Shown here piece after piece: positions 42,048 through 51,766 of a stretch of 64,000 nucleotides of DNA. Position 1 is the first letter of the stretch; each line of letters opens with the position of its first letter. Where the stretch lies: the NCBI RefSeq assembly GCF_900188235.1, contig NZ_FZNT01000001.1:1-64000 (forward strand), read 5' to 3'. Both the position numbers and the translations under genes were made by a program. The notes beneath the pieces are model-generated. The model did not search any database. It had not been told where the DNA came from and was given only the letters and a program-made list of their open reading frames with translations. This DNA is from Lutibacter agarilyticus. Its GTDB lineage: Bacteria > Bacteroidota > Bacteroidia > Flavobacteriales > Flavobacteriaceae.

Positions 42048-43676
42048 TTAATAATATACAATTAGTTTTTCAAAATCTTTTTTGTTCTTAAATTTAGCTA
42101 TAAATAGTTGAAAAGTATCGGGAATTGTATCTCTTTTACGTACAACTAAATACGTTGGTTTGTCTAAATTCATGTTCGAAATTCTTGCCTTGCCTTCATC
42201 TGTAAAGTAATCTATTAAATTTTCTTTCCATTGATTACTCGTTTCAAACTGTGTTTCTCTTTGCGTAGTTGGTGTGTGGTGTTTTATGGTAATGGTTTCT
42301 TGATTTAAATAAAAAGGTAAGGCAGGAATAATTGAGTTGTATACAATTATTTTAGGTTTAGTATTAGCATGTTGTTGAATAAACTCAGCAACAGGTTTTG
42401 CAGAATTTATTTTAAGTTCATTGTCTTTAAAAAGATAATTTGCAGACATAATTACCGAAATAATAAAAAGGACACCTAAATAAGCGGGTTTGGTATAATT
42501 GGTGTTTTCAATTCTTTTGTTGAAATACAAGACTAAACTTCCAAAAATTAGAAGCACGAGTACAGCAAAATAGTGGTTTACAATTATGAATTCAAAATTG
42601 AAAAAGGATAAAATAAATATGGTGAATGTAATTAAAAAGGTTAGTATTAGATAAACGGTAGTGTATGTTTTAATGTTTTTTTCAGTGCTATTACTCAAAT
42701 GTTTTGCTGAAAAGATTGCCAAAATAAAAAATAAAGGCAATACATATAAAATTAATTTTGAAGTAGAAAAAGACAATATTAGAAACATCACTAAAAAAGT
42801 AACGATTAAAATAAAATCGGTTTTCTTTTCTTTAAAAATAGTTTTAAGGTTTTTTTTGAAATATGAAAAGAGATAAAAAACCCAAGGAACTCCTATTAGA
42901 GGAACAACCAATATATAATAATAAAAAGGTTTTCCTCTATCAAACTTGTTTTTAGTAATACGTTCAACCAGCTGATTGTTAAAGAAATAGTCAAACAATC
43001 CTTCGTTGTTTTTGATGGCTGCTATATACCAGCTTGCAGCAACAACTAAAAATAGTAAAAAACCTAAAAATTGATGAATTGTTATTTCAATTTTGTCTTT
43101 ATAAACTAGTTTATAGGTCGCTATAAAAGAGATTGGAATAATAAAGCCGACAGGTCCTTTTGTTTCAAAAATGAGCCCTAAAAATAGGTAAAACAGGTAC
43201 AATAAATAATATTTCTGATCCTCTTTATAGTTCAACCAAAAATAAATGGAAGCCAAAATAAAAGTAGTTAAATAAGCATCAGTTGTTAGCGTTCTTACAG
43301 CAATTATAGTAATTGGAAATGAAAAATAAATAAGCATTGCGGTGAATGCAATTTTTTCATTTTTATATAGTAGTAAGGTAATTTTAAAAACGAATAATAA
43401 TTGAAATACCAATGCTATTTGCATAAAAAAACGGGCACCAAACTCATTCACACCAAATAGTTGATAACCTAAAGCAGTTACATAATAAGTTAATGGAGGT
43501 TTGTGTAAATGTTTAATTCCTAGTAATGTAGGGTTTACATAGTCTTTATTAATAAACAACTCTTTACCAATTTCAGCATACCTAGCTTCACTACTATCTG
43601 TCAAGCCCCAACTTCCTAAAAATATAGTAAGTGAAATAAAAGCAATTGCTAAAAATAGGTATAGTTTATTTTTCAT
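42048..43676 (-). CDS. GT39-family membrane glycosyltransferase (ArnT-like), copy 2
   Basis: 542 aa with about 12 TM helices. Its first loop has DSSEARYAEIGKELF, the acidic catalytic-loop type motif, and KHLHKPPLTYY. A C-terminal soluble domain runs from about residue 420. The sequence differs strongly from copy 1, so the two probably transfer to different acceptors or sugars rather than being a recent duplication. Confidence 0.86.
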   Translation of the reverse strand: MKNKLYLFLAIAFISLTIFLGSWGLTDSSEARYAEIGKELFINKDYVNPTLLGIKHLHKPPLTYYVTALGYQLFGVNEFGARFFMQIALVFQLLFVFKITLLLYKNEKIAFTAMLIYFSFPITIIAVRTLTTDAYLTTFILASIYFWLNYKEDQKYYLLYLFYLFLGLIFETKGPVGFIIPISFIATYKLVYKDKIEITIHQFLGFLLFLVVAASWYIAAIKNNEGLFDYFFNNQLVERITKNKFDRGKPFYYYILVVPLIGVPWVFYLFSYFKKNLKTIFKEKKTDFILIVTFLVMFLILSFSTSKLILYVLPLFFILAIFSAKHLSNSTEKNIKTYTTVYLILTFLITFTIFILSFFNFEFIIVNHYFAVLVLLIFGSLVLYFNKRIENTNYTKPAYLGVLFIISVIMSANYLFKDNELKINSAKPVAEFIQQHANTKPKIIVYNSIIPALPFYLNQETITIKHHTPTTQRETQFETSNQWKENLIDYFTDEGKARISNMNLDKPTYLVVRKRDTIPDTFQLFIAKFKNKKDFEKLIVYY

Positions 43677-43688
43677 TTGAGCAAATAG

Positions 43689-44309
43689 TTATTCTTGTTT
43701 TTTGAGAATTATAATATTTCGTGCATAAATTACAGCTCCCATAATATGTCCAACCAATAAAACAGGATCTTTTCTTAAAACAGCGTAAACAAGAATCATT
43801 GTAGATCCAACTAAACTTAATAACCAAAAACCAAAAGGCAACGATGATTCTTTGTTTTTTTCAGAATAAATCCATTGATATACAAAACGAAGTGTAAAAA
43901 TTATTTGAGCAATACTACCCCAAGCCAATAACCAAAAAGGAATAGCTTCATTTCTAAATAATTTATCAATATCGTACGTATTGTTATTGTAGGAATAAAT
44001 AACTAATAACACAGGGAATATCCACAAAAACAAGCGTAAAAATTTAGGTGCTTTTTGCCATTCGCCTTGTAATTGTAAATTTCGAATGTATATAAAATAG
44101 GTAAGTGCTTGCCCTAGCATAATCGCAAAATCATCTCTCAAATAGCCATATACAAAAAGAAGAAACGAAGCTAATAAGCTCAGTTTCCAAAAGAGAGAAG
44201 GAGTTAATACTTTTTTACTTTTTTCTGATAAAACCCATTGTAAAACAAGTCTGCCAGAGAATAACAGCTGCGCAAAAAAGCCAACACTATATACAATCCA
44301 ATTACTCAT
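43689..44309 (-). CDS. Lipid-A-disaccharide synthase N-terminal-like (LAB_N) membrane protein
   Basis: 206 aa with two repeats of a small PQ-loop/EMR-like helical hairpin: FSGRLVLQWVLSEKSKK near the N-terminus and FTLRFVYQWIYSEKNKE in the second half. This duplicated domain is annotated LAB_N and is found fused to or beside GT2 genes. It may act in flipping the lipid-linked sugar. The stop of the GT2 gene overlaps its start by one base, so production is coupled. Confidence 0.83.
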   Translation of the reverse strand: MSNWIVYSVGFFAQLLFSGRLVLQWVLSEKSKKVLTPSLFWKLSLLASFLLFVYGYLRDDFAIMLGQALTYFIYIRNLQLQGEWQKAPKFLRLFLWIFPVLLVIYSYNNNTYDIDKLFRNEAIPFWLLAWGSIAQIIFTLRFVYQWIYSEKNKESSLPFGFWLLSLVGSTMILVYAVLRKDPVLLVGHIMGAVIYARNIIILKKQE

Positions 44310-45022
44310 TAACCCTTTTTGTTAATTTCATAATTGATATATTTCTTTTTCATCCATAAATAGGCAAAACAATCAATTAGCGGACCTAATAAACGATTCC
44401 AAAGCCCAAATTTAGCTTCACCTGCAATACGTGGAAAATGTTGTACAGGAATTTGTTTTATGTTTCCATGTTGCAACAAAATCATAGCAGGTAAAAAACG
44501 GTGCAATCCTTTAAACATTGGGATTTTTTTTGCGTAATCAGTTTTTATCACTTTTAACGGGCAACCAGTATCATCCATTCCATCATGCGTAAAAGAACGT
44601 CTAATTCCGTTTGCAATGGTTGAAGACATATTCTTCACAAAAGAATCTTTTCTGTTTGCCCTAACACCGGTTACTAAATCATTTTCTTCAATGTGTTCTA
44701 ATAACAAGTTAAAATCTTCAGGAGCTGTTTGTAAATCAGAATCTATATACCCAACAAGTTCAGTGTCACAATTATTAAATCCTGCTGAAATAGCTGCGCT
44801 TAGTCCACAATTTTCTTTAAAATCAATAAAAGTAAAATCAGTATTTCTAGCGCAAATTTCTTCAATTAATTGTTGACTTTTGTCTTTACTACCATCGTTT
44901 ACAAAAAGAATTTTTGTTTTCTTAGTAGCAATTTTAATGTATTTAGAGAGTTCTTTTTCAACCCGATCTAGGTTATCTTCTTCGTTGTAAACAGGAACAA
45001 CAATTGTGAATTGATATTTCAT
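44309..45022 (-). CDS. GT2 family glycosyltransferase (polyprenyl-phosphate sugar synthase type)
   Basis: 237 aa, GT-A fold: VVPVYNEEDNLDRV at the N-terminus, YIDSDLQTAPED (DXD-type), and DDTGCPLKVIK. It resembles dolichol-phosphate mannose synthase/ArnC and likely makes a polyprenyl-phosphate sugar. It is the first gene of the operon with LAB_N and two GT39 transferases, which together form a complete donor-flip-transfer module for envelope glycolipid modification. Confidence 0.88.
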   Translation of the reverse strand: MKYQFTIVVPVYNEEDNLDRVEKELSKYIKIATKKTKILFVNDGSKDKSQQLIEEICARNTDFTFIDFKENCGLSAAISAGFNNCDTELVGYIDSDLQTAPEDFNLLLEHIEENDLVTGVRANRKDSFVKNMSSTIANGIRRSFTHDGMDDTGCPLKVIKTDYAKKIPMFKGLHRFLPAMILLQHGNIKQIPVQHFPRIAGEAKFGLWNRLLGPLIDCFAYLWMKKKYINYEINKKG

Positions 45023-45343
45023 TAATTCTATTTAATAAATTAAAAAACGTTAAATACTATAAATAAGTACAAAAGTAATATGCAAAACTATTCTAATTAT
45101 TCCTAAATCTAAAATAATTAGTTTGATAATATGTAATACGCTGAATATGATTTAAATTAAAGAAATCAAAATTTAAATAAAAATAGAGAATATGAACTTA
45201 TTCAACAGTTGTTTTTAACTTGTATAAATTGAATGATACATTGTTTTTTAGCCTTTTAAATTGCTGACAAATCCTGTGTAGTATTAATTTTTCCATTACA
45301 TATTTGTTATTATCTTTACAAATTCAAAAACAAGCATACATAA
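45023..45343. other. Divergent promoter region of the glycosylation operon and cysS
   Basis: About 320 AT-rich bases without a gene. TATCTTTA at 45311-45318, one mismatch to TAnnTTTG, with a T-run about 18 bases upstream, is a weak candidate promoter for cysS. No repeat copy was recognised. Confidence 0.4.
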
Positions 45344-46822
45344 ATGGAATTATACAAAACAAATCAGTTAAAAATTTACAACTCTTTAAGTAAATCTAAA
45401 GAAATTTTCACACCTGTAATTGAAGGGAAAGTTGGAATGTATGTTTGTGGACCAACAGTGTATAGCAATGTGCATTTAGGAAATGTAAGAACTTTTATGT
45501 CGTTTGATATGGTGTTTAGATATTTAAAACACTTAGGTTACAAAGTGCGTTATGTACGTAATATAACAGATGCTGGCCATTTAGAAAATGATGCAGATGC
45601 TGGTGAAGACCGAATAGCTAAAAAAGCACGTTTAGAAGAAATTGAACCAATGGAAGTAGTGCAACGCTACACGGTTGATTTTCATGAAACCTTACAAACC
45701 ATTAATAATTTACCTCCAAGCATTGAACCTACAGCAACTGGTCATATTGTAGAGCAAATTGAAATTATCAAAGATATTTTAGAAAAAGGGTTGGCATATG
45801 AAGTGAATGGTTCTGTTTATTTTGATGTGTTAAAATACAACGAAAATGAACATTACGGAATTCTTTCAGGAAGAAATATTGAAGATTCTATTCATAATAC
45901 AAGAACATTAGACGGACAAAGTGAAAAGAAAAATCCACAAGATTTTGCACTTTGGAAAAAAGCCGATGAACGTCATATTATGCGTTGGCCTTCGCCTTGG
46001 AGCGATGGTTTTCCTGGGTGGCATTTAGAATGTTCAGCAATGAGTACAAAATATTTAGGAGAAACTTTTGATATTCACGGGGGTGGGATGGATTTAAAAT
46101 TTCCACATCACGAATGTGAAATTGCGCAATCTAAAGTTAATAATGGTGTAAATCCTGTAAATTATTGGATGCACGCAAACATGTTGATTTTAAATGGTCA
46201 GAAAATGGCAAAATCAACAGGGAATTATATTTTACCAAATGAAATATTTTCAGGAGAGAATGACATTTTAAGCAAAGCATTTTCACCAAGTGCTACTCGT
46301 TTTTTTATGTTACAAGCCAATTATCGTAGCATTTTAGATTTTACAAGTGCAGGTTTAGAAGCTTCAGAAAAGGGGTATATTAAATTAATGGAGGCTGTGA
46401 GTAGTCTAGATAATATAGAGGTGAGTAAAACTTCTTCTATTGATATTCAGGCTTGGAAACAGCAATGTTACGCCACAATGAATGATGATTTTAACACGCC
46501 AATGTTAATTGCTAATTTGTTTGAAGCTGTAAAATTTGTAAACCTATTAATTACTAAAAAAGAAACCATTTCTGCGGAAGATTTAACAGCGTTTAAAGAA
46601 ACAATCAACGCGTTTGTTTTTGATGTTTTAGGACTTAAAAATGAATTTCAAGAAGATAGTTCAGATAAATTATCAGGAGTTGTAGAAATGTTGATAGGAA
46701 TGCGTAAAGATGCACGTGATAATAAAGATTGGGCATTGTCTGATAAAATTAGAGATGAATTAGCAGCTTTAGGAATTCAATTAAAAGATGGAAAAGACGG
46801 GACCTCTTTTTCTGTAAACTAA
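45344..46822 (+). CDS. cysS: Cysteinyl-tRNA synthetase
   Basis: 492-aa class I synthetase. It has the zinc-site start [15 protein letters not shown] (HIGH-type signature), WHLECSAMS and HHECEIAQS zinc ligands, and the KMAKS variant of KMSKS. The C-terminal DALR-like domain has [15 protein letters not shown]. Length is normal. yidD begins one base after its stop. Confidence 0.97.
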   Translation: MELYKTNQLKIYNSLSKSKEIFTPVIEGKVGMYVCGPTVYSNVHLGNVRTFMSFDMVFRYLKHLGYKVRYVRNITDAGHLENDADAGEDRIAKKARLEEIEPMEVVQRYTVDFHETLQTINNLPPSIEPTATGHIVEQIEIIKDILEKGLAYEVNGSVYFDVLKYNENEHYGILSGRNIEDSIHNTRTLDGQSEKKNPQDFALWKKADERHIMRWPSPWSDGFPGWHLECSAMSTKYLGETFDIHGGGMDLKFPHHECEIAQSKVNNGVNPVNYWMHANMLILNGQKMAKSTGNYILPNEIFSGENDILSKAFSPSATRFFMLQANYRSILDFTSAGLEASEKGYIKLMEAVSSLDNIEVSKTSSIDIQAWKQQCYATMNDDFNTPMLIANLFEAVKFVNLLITKKETISAEDLTAFKETINAFVFDVLGLKNEFQEDSSDKLSGVVEMLIGMRKDARDNKDWALSDKIRDELAALGIQLKDGKDGTSFSVN

Positions 46823-46823
46823 A

Positions 46824-47075
46824 TTGAAAAGCATCACTAAAATATTGGCAATTCCATTTATTTGGTTGGTGCGTTTTTATCAAGCGGCCATTTCACCTTA
46901 CACACCTTCAAGTTGCAGGTATTCGCCTACTTGTTCGCATTATACGTTAGAAGCTTTGCAAAAGCACGGTGTTTTTAAAGGTGGTTGGTTGGCAATAAAA
47001 AGAATTGGAAGTTGCCATCCTTGGGGTGGAAGCGGTTATGATCCAGTTCCTGAAAAGGATGAGTTAAAAAAGTAA
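46824..47075 (+). CDS. yidD: Membrane protein insertion efficiency factor YidD
   Basis: 83 aa with the family core [19 protein letters not shown] and [15 protein letters not shown]. It assists YidC-dependent membrane insertion. The start is TTG one base after cysS, implying coupling; no better ATG precedes the conserved region. Confidence 0.93.
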   Translation: MKSITKILAIPFIWLVRFYQAAISPYTPSSCRYSPTCSHYTLEALQKHGVFKGGWLAIKRIGSCHPWGGSGYDPVPEKDELKK

Positions 47076-47131
47076 TTCTTAAACTTTTTCCTGCATAAAT
47101 AAATTATATTTACAGTACTAAAATAAAATAA

Positions 47132-47944
47132 ATGACTTTACTTCAAATAGATTGGAATCCAGCACCAGAAATTTTTAAAATTGGTTCGTTTGCCATTCGA
47201 TACTACAGTTTAATGTTTGTAATCGCATTTATGCTAGGATTGCATTTAATGAAAAAAATATTTATTGAAGATAAAATTCCTTTAGAGAAAGTAGATTCAT
47301 TATTTATTTATGTTGTTGTTGGAACGTTGTTAGGAGCGCGGTTAGGACATTTTATTTTTTATGATCCTCAATTTTTGTTTGAAAAACCACTAGAAGTTAT
47401 TTTACCATTTCGTTTTTCTCCAAAATTTGAATTTACAGGTTTTGCAGGTTTGGCTAGCCACGGAGCCGCCATTGGAATCATTATTTCGTTATATATTTTT
47501 AGTAGAAAAATTCTTAAAAAGCCGTTATTATATATTTTAGATAGAGTAGTTGTAGTTTCTTCAATAGGTGGTGCCTTTGTACGTTTAGGAAACTTAATGA
47601 ATTCTGAAATTATTGGAAAACCAACAAACTCAGATTACGGTTTTATATTTAGAAGATTAGGAGAAGATTTTCCGCGTCACCCAGCACAATTGTATGAAGC
47701 ATTTAGTTACGTTGTTATATTTGCTATATTATGGTTTGTGTATTGGAAGACTGACAAAAAAGAAAAGTATGGCTACATATTCGGCTTGTATTTTGTATTA
47801 ATGTGGTCTGCACGATTTGTTGTAGAGTTCTTTAAAGAAGCACAAGTTGATGAGCGTGCCGGTTGGGCTTTAAATACAGGGCAGTGGTTAAGTATCCCTT
47901 TGATACTAGTTGGTTTTTATCTAATGTTTAGAAAGAGTAAGTAA
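47132..47944 (+). CDS. lgt: Prolipoprotein diacylglyceryl transferase
   Basis: 270-aa membrane enzyme that adds diacylglycerol to the lipobox Cys of lipoproteins. It has IRYYSLMFV, GARLGHFIFYDP, the Lgt signature GGAFVRLGNLMNSEIIGKPT, and RHPAQLYEAF. It acts on the many lipoproteins encoded nearby (GldI, FKBPs, PhoD-like). It follows yidD by 56 bases. Confidence 0.96.
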   Translation: MTLLQIDWNPAPEIFKIGSFAIRYYSLMFVIAFMLGLHLMKKIFIEDKIPLEKVDSLFIYVVVGTLLGARLGHFIFYDPQFLFEKPLEVILPFRFSPKFEFTGFAGLASHGAAIGIIISLYIFSRKILKKPLLYILDRVVVVSSIGGAFVRLGNLMNSEIIGKPTNSDYGFIFRRLGEDFPRHPAQLYEAFSYVVIFAILWFVYWKTDKKEKYGYIFGLYFVLMWSARFVVEFFKEAQVDERAGWALNTGQWLSIPLILVGFYLMFRKSK

Positions 47945-48206
47945 CTTTATACTAAAAAAGTAATGTCATTCACATAAAGGCAGAAATCTATAATATTGAG
48001 GTTTCAATTAAAGATGATGAGATTCTTTAAAAACTTTCATTCGTTTAGAAAAACATTTGATTGTTGAAAGCTAAGACTAATACGGTTAGAATTCAGAACA
48101 GAGAAGTTGCTTTTTAAGCTAGTGGTTAAACGTGAACCACCTACCAACAAGAATTTAAATGACAGGTAAAAAAGGGGATATTTAAAATAATGGCTCCGAC
48201 AAAACG

Positions 48207-48277
48207 TATGATAAATAAAGTTAAATATGTTATCATATTAAAAAGTTATGATAAGAAAATTGAGTTATCTTATCATA
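48207..48277 (+). promoter_or_regulatory. Array of two identically spaced inverted repeats (operator candidate)
   Basis: TATGATAA at 48207-48214 and 48247-48254 alternate with TTATCATA at 48230-48237 and 48270-48277. Each inverted pair has a 15-base spacer, and the pairs are exactly 40 bases apart. The second pair flanks the candidate -33 element. A dimeric DNA-binding protein, perhaps the Fic protein's own winged helix, is the natural reader. Confidence 0.65.
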
Positions 48278-48291
48278 ATGAATTAAATTTG
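48259..48291 (+). promoter_or_regulatory. Promoter of the Fic gene
   Basis: ATTG at 48259-48262 and TAAATTTG (perfect TAnnTTTG) at 48284-48291 are separated by 21 bases. The -33 lies between the half-sites of the second inverted repeat, so binding there should exclude RNA polymerase. Confidence 0.6.
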
Positions 48292-48318
48292 TAAAGAAAA
48301 TTAATATTTCTATACATA

Positions 48319-49392
48319 ATGGAATCTGAAAAATTAAAAAAGTTACCTCTAAAGCAAGATGTTGAAACTAAAAAAGTTCTTAAGAAATTAGCTTCAGCTC
48401 ACAGAGCCTTAGCAGAGTTAAAAGGAATTGTATCAAGCATTCCAAATTCAACTATTTTAATAAATACTTTAGGACTTCAAGAGGCTAAAGATAGTTCTGC
48501 TATTGAAAATATTATAACAACTCACGATGACATATTTAAAGCAGAATTAAATCTTGATAGTTTTAAGTCTTTAAATGCAAAAGAAGTTCAAAACTATATT
48601 TCTGCATTAAAGAAAGGATTTGAGTTAATTAAAAAAAATAAAATATTAACGAATAATGATATCATTGAAATCCAATCTGAGTTAGAGAAAAATAATGCTG
48701 GATTCAGAAAAGTACCAGGAACTGCTTTGAAAAATGCAACAACTGGAGAAATAGTATATACGCCTCCACAAGAATATGATACTATTTTAGATTTAATGAG
48801 AAATCTAGAACAATACATCAACGATGAAAATATATCCGAATTTGATACATTGGTCAAAATGGCTATAATTCATTTCCAATTTGAAAGTATTCATCCTTTC
48901 TATGATGGAAATGGAAGAACTGGACGAATTATCAATGTTTTGTATTTAGTAATGAACAATTTATTGAACTTACCTGTTTTGTATTTAAGTCGATACATAA
49001 TTGAACACAAAGCTGATTATTATAAACTTTTACAAGAAGTTAGAGAAACTGACAATTGGGAAAATTGGATTTTATATATGTTAGATAGCATAGAGCAAAT
49101 TTCAAAAGAAACGATTGTACTTATTAGAAAAATAAGAGATTTGATATTTGAGTATAAAAATTTATTGCGAAATAATTACAAATTTTATAGTCAAGACTTA
49201 TTGAATAATTTATTTAAACATCCATATACAAAAATTGAGTTTATTGAGAACGATTTAGGAGTTTCAAGAATTACAGCTTCTAAATATTTAAATCAATTGG
49301 CAAAAGACAAAGTTCTTAAAAAAGAAAAATTAGGAACAGGAAATTATTATGTAAATGAGAAGTTGATTAAAATTCTAATTCTAAAAGATTAA
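48319..49392 (+). CDS. Fic family protein with C-terminal winged helix-turn-helix
   Basis: 357 aa. The Fic core HPFYDGNGRTGR (192-203) is intact, so AMP transfer to a protein target is possible. The N-terminal inhibitory helix motif S59-S-A-I-E63-N64 fits (S/T)xxxE(G/N), which places it in the class with built-in autoinhibition. A C-terminal winged helix (IEFIENDLGVSRITASKYLN) suggests DNA binding. A regular inverted-repeat array lies directly upstream. It may be an autoregulated stand-alone adenylyltransferase or act as a defence or stress switch. No antitoxin gene adjoins it. Confidence 0.88.
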   Translation: MESEKLKKLPLKQDVETKKVLKKLASAHRALAELKGIVSSIPNSTILINTLGLQEAKDSSAIENIITTHDDIFKAELNLDSFKSLNAKEVQNYISALKKGFELIKKNKILTNNDIIEIQSELEKNNAGFRKVPGTALKNATTGEIVYTPPQEYDTILDLMRNLEQYINDENISEFDTLVKMAIIHFQFESIHPFYDGNGRTGRIINVLYLVMNNLLNLPVLYLSRYIIEHKADYYKLLQEVRETDNWENWILYMLDSIEQISKETIVLIRKIRDLIFEYKNLLRNNYKFYSQDLLNNLFKHPYTKIEFIENDLGVSRITASKYLNQLAKDKVLKKEKLGTGNYYVNEKLIKILILKD

Positions 49393-49662
49393 ATATTTTG
49401 GATAGCATTTTTTAAGTGGTCTTACAAAAAAATAAATTAGACTAGACTTTTGGTTAGCTCACACATTTATTATTTTATGAAGAGTTCGTGACGCTCCTAA
49501 TGTCGATTTCATTTCATTAATGGAATTGTAAGATACACTAAGATTTCAAATAAAAAAGAAGAAAAGGAAAGAGTAAAAGAATAGGCAATCTCACATTTTT
49601 TATGTAGTTCAATAGTTGAGTAACAATAGTTAACAACAAACAACCAAAATACAGTCTTTTTT

Positions 49663-50433
49663 TTATACTATTTTTTTAATAACACGTAGTTTGTGTGTGT
49701 GTCTTTGTGTATCTACATTAAAAATTCCGCTGTGATCAATTCGATCAATTCTTACTTTTCCATGTGCGTGAATAATGTAATTGTCGTTCATAATAATTCC
49801 AACGTGGGTTATATTACCTTCATTATTGTCAAAAAAGGCTAAATCTCCAGGTTCACTTTCTTCAATAAAACTAAGTACTTCACCTTGTGTAGCTTGTTGA
49901 GATGCATCACGTAATAATTTGTATCCGCATAGTTTATACACCATTTGGGTAAAGCCTGAACAGTCTATTCCAAAAGGAGTTTTTCCACCCCATAAATAAG
50001 GAGTGTTTAAGAATTTATACGCAATTTCAATAAGGGAATCTTTAGGTTTTTTTCCGTTGTAAACTTCACCTTCATAATTGAAGTTTTTAGTGTTTACAAC
50101 AAGTTGTTGGTTCTTGTAAAATGGCAAACTACTTCCAATAGGAATGGTTAAAAAGTTTTGTTGTTCATCGGTTGTAAAATCAATTAATTCGGCGGCTAAA
50201 AAAGAGCTCGAAGTTTTAAGTTCAAAGTAGGTTTCCTCATCAATTTCTTCAAATTGCTTATTATCTATCCAACCTTCATAATTGTCGAATGCTAAACGAA
50301 TTTTACTCCATTTTTTACGCATTTCTAATACTTTAAAATGTTCACCAAAAAGCACTTGTGAAACCATTTCACTAATATCATTTGGTTCAATTCTAAGAGG
50401 AATAATACTTAAATTACAAATTCCGTAATTCAT
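49663..50433 (-). CDS. C40 family NlpC/P60 cell-wall peptidase with SH3 domains
   Basis: 256 aa. An N-terminal SH3-like region (about 1-120) precedes an NlpC/P60 domain with Cys158 in FGIDCSGFTQMVY, His210 in ITHVGIIM and His222 in IIHAHGKVR. The family cleaves D-Glu-diaminopimelate bonds in peptidoglycan stem peptides. No clear signal peptide is present, which is usual for this flavobacterial group. It follows the thiolase gene by 9 bases on the same strand. Confidence 0.88.
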   Translation of the reverse strand: MNYGICNLSIIPLRIEPNDISEMVSQVLFGEHFKVLEMRKKWSKIRLAFDNYEGWIDNKQFEEIDEETYFELKTSSSFLAAELIDFTTDEQQNFLTIPIGSSLPFYKNQQLVVNTKNFNYEGEVYNGKKPKDSLIEIAYKFLNTPYLWGGKTPFGIDCSGFTQMVYKLCGYKLLRDASQQATQGEVLSFIEESEPGDLAFFDNNEGNITHVGIIMNDNYIIHAHGKVRIDRIDHSGIFNVDTQRHTHKLRVIKKIV

Positions 50434-50442
50434 ATAATTTTT

Positions 50443-51618
50443 TTATACACGTTCAATTACAATTGCACTTGCGCCACCACCGCCATTACAAATTCCGGCA
50501 GCACCATATTTGGCATTTTGTTGTTCTAAAATAGAAGTAAGGGCAATTACAATTCTAGCACCCGACATTCCTAACGGATGTCCCAAAGAAACTGCACCTC
50601 CATTAATATTTACTTTAGAAGCATCCAATCCTAATAATTTTATATTTGCCAATCCAACTACAGAAAAAGCTTCATTTAACTCAAAATAATCAACATCACT
50701 TTGTTTAATTCCAGCTTTGTCTAATGCTTTAGGTAAAGCTTTAGCAGGTGCAGTTGTAAACCATTTAGGTTCGTGAGCAGCATCGGCATATCCGCTAATT
50801 TTTGCAATAGGTTTTAAATTTAATGCTGAAGCTTTTTCAGCACTCATCAATACCAAAGCAGCAGCACCATCATTTAATGTTGAAGCATTTGCAGCAGTAA
50901 CAGTTCCATCTTTACTAAAAACAGGTCGTAACGTAGCAATTTTTTCCATTTGTACGTTTTTATACTCTTCATCTTCTGAAAAAATAATTGGCTCACCTTT
51001 GCGTTGAGGTATTTCAACAGGAACTACTTCATTTTTAAAATGACCTTTTTTCCAAGCTTCCGCAGAACGTTGGTAAGAGGTATTAGCAAAGTTATCTTGA
51101 TCTTCTCTTGAAAAACCATATTCAGTAGCGCACAAATCACCACAAGTACCCATATGTTGCCCATCATAAACATCCGTTAAACCATCAACTAACAACCCGT
51201 CAGTAATATTTATGTTTCCAAGTTTTGTAGCTTTTCTTCCAGGCATGTAATGAGGAATGCTACTCATATTTTCCATTCCGCCAGCAATTACAATTTCAGC
51301 ATCTCCACATTTAATGGCTTGCGCCGCTAACATAATCGATTTCATTCCTGAAGCGCAAACTTTATTGATAGTTGTACAAGGCACAGTGTTTGGAATTCCA
51401 GCAAAAATTGCCGCTTGTTTGGCAGGTGCCTGTCCTAAGCCTGCTGAAATTACATTCCCCATATAAACTTCATTTACCAAGTTTGGGTTTAAGTTTATTT
51501 TAGCCAAAGCACCTTTAATTGCAATAGCACCCAATTTTGGAGCAGGAACTGTAGATAAACTACCTAAAAAACTCCCAATAGGAGTTCTTGCGACGGAAAC
51601 TATAACAACTTCTTTCAT
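50443..51618 (-). CDS. Acetyl-CoA C-acyltransferase (thiolase)
   Basis: 391 aa from the ATG used here; a TTG seven codons upstream gives a longer frame but the family begins MKEVVIVSVARTPIG. Catalytic residues are nucleophile Cys88 in INKVCASGMKS, His347 in SLGHPLGMSGAR and Cys377 in GICNGGGGAS. It makes or cleaves acetoacetyl-CoA in fatty-acid or ketone-body metabolism. Co-transcription with the NlpC/P60 gene is likely from the 9-base gap. Confidence 0.93.
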   Translation of the reverse strand: MKEVVIVSVARTPIGSFLGSLSTVPAPKLGAIAIKGALAKINLNPNLVNEVYMGNVISAGLGQAPAKQAAIFAGIPNTVPCTTINKVCASGMKSIMLAAQAIKCGDAEIVIAGGMENMSSIPHYMPGRKATKLGNINITDGLLVDGLTDVYDGQHMGTCGDLCATEYGFSREDQDNFANTSYQRSAEAWKKGHFKNEVVPVEIPQRKGEPIIFSEDEEYKNVQMEKIATLRPVFSKDGTVTAANASTLNDGAAALVLMSAEKASALNLKPIAKISGYADAAHEPKWFTTAPAKALPKALDKAGIKQSDVDYFELNEAFSVVGLANIKLLGLDASKVNINGGAVSLGHPLGMSGARIVIALTSILEQQNAKYGAAGICNGGGGASAIVIERV

Positions 51619-51766
51619 AAAATTTAGATCAAATTTCAATTGCGAATTTAGGCATTTTTAGTTAATTTTTTAGGTTTTAAAATACACTTTGTACAGTGTG
51701 ATAATTATTACATCAAAAAACCAGTAATTATATTAATTTCAGTAACTAATTAAAAAGGAATTTATT

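Larger units (their letters stand above)
47945..48318. other. Spacer upstream of the Fic gene, with degenerate repeat and operator array
   Basis: The first half holds a weak variant of the GTCATTC element near 47963 and a block near 48100 related to the spacers at 5.7 and 8.3 kb. The second half contains the operator array and promoter described separately. No gene is seen. Confidence 0.5.

Noticed and set aside
51619-51639. TTG start for the thiolase
   Set aside because: The family begins at the internal ATG (MKEVVIVSVARTPIG), and the upstream seven codons are not conserved-looking.
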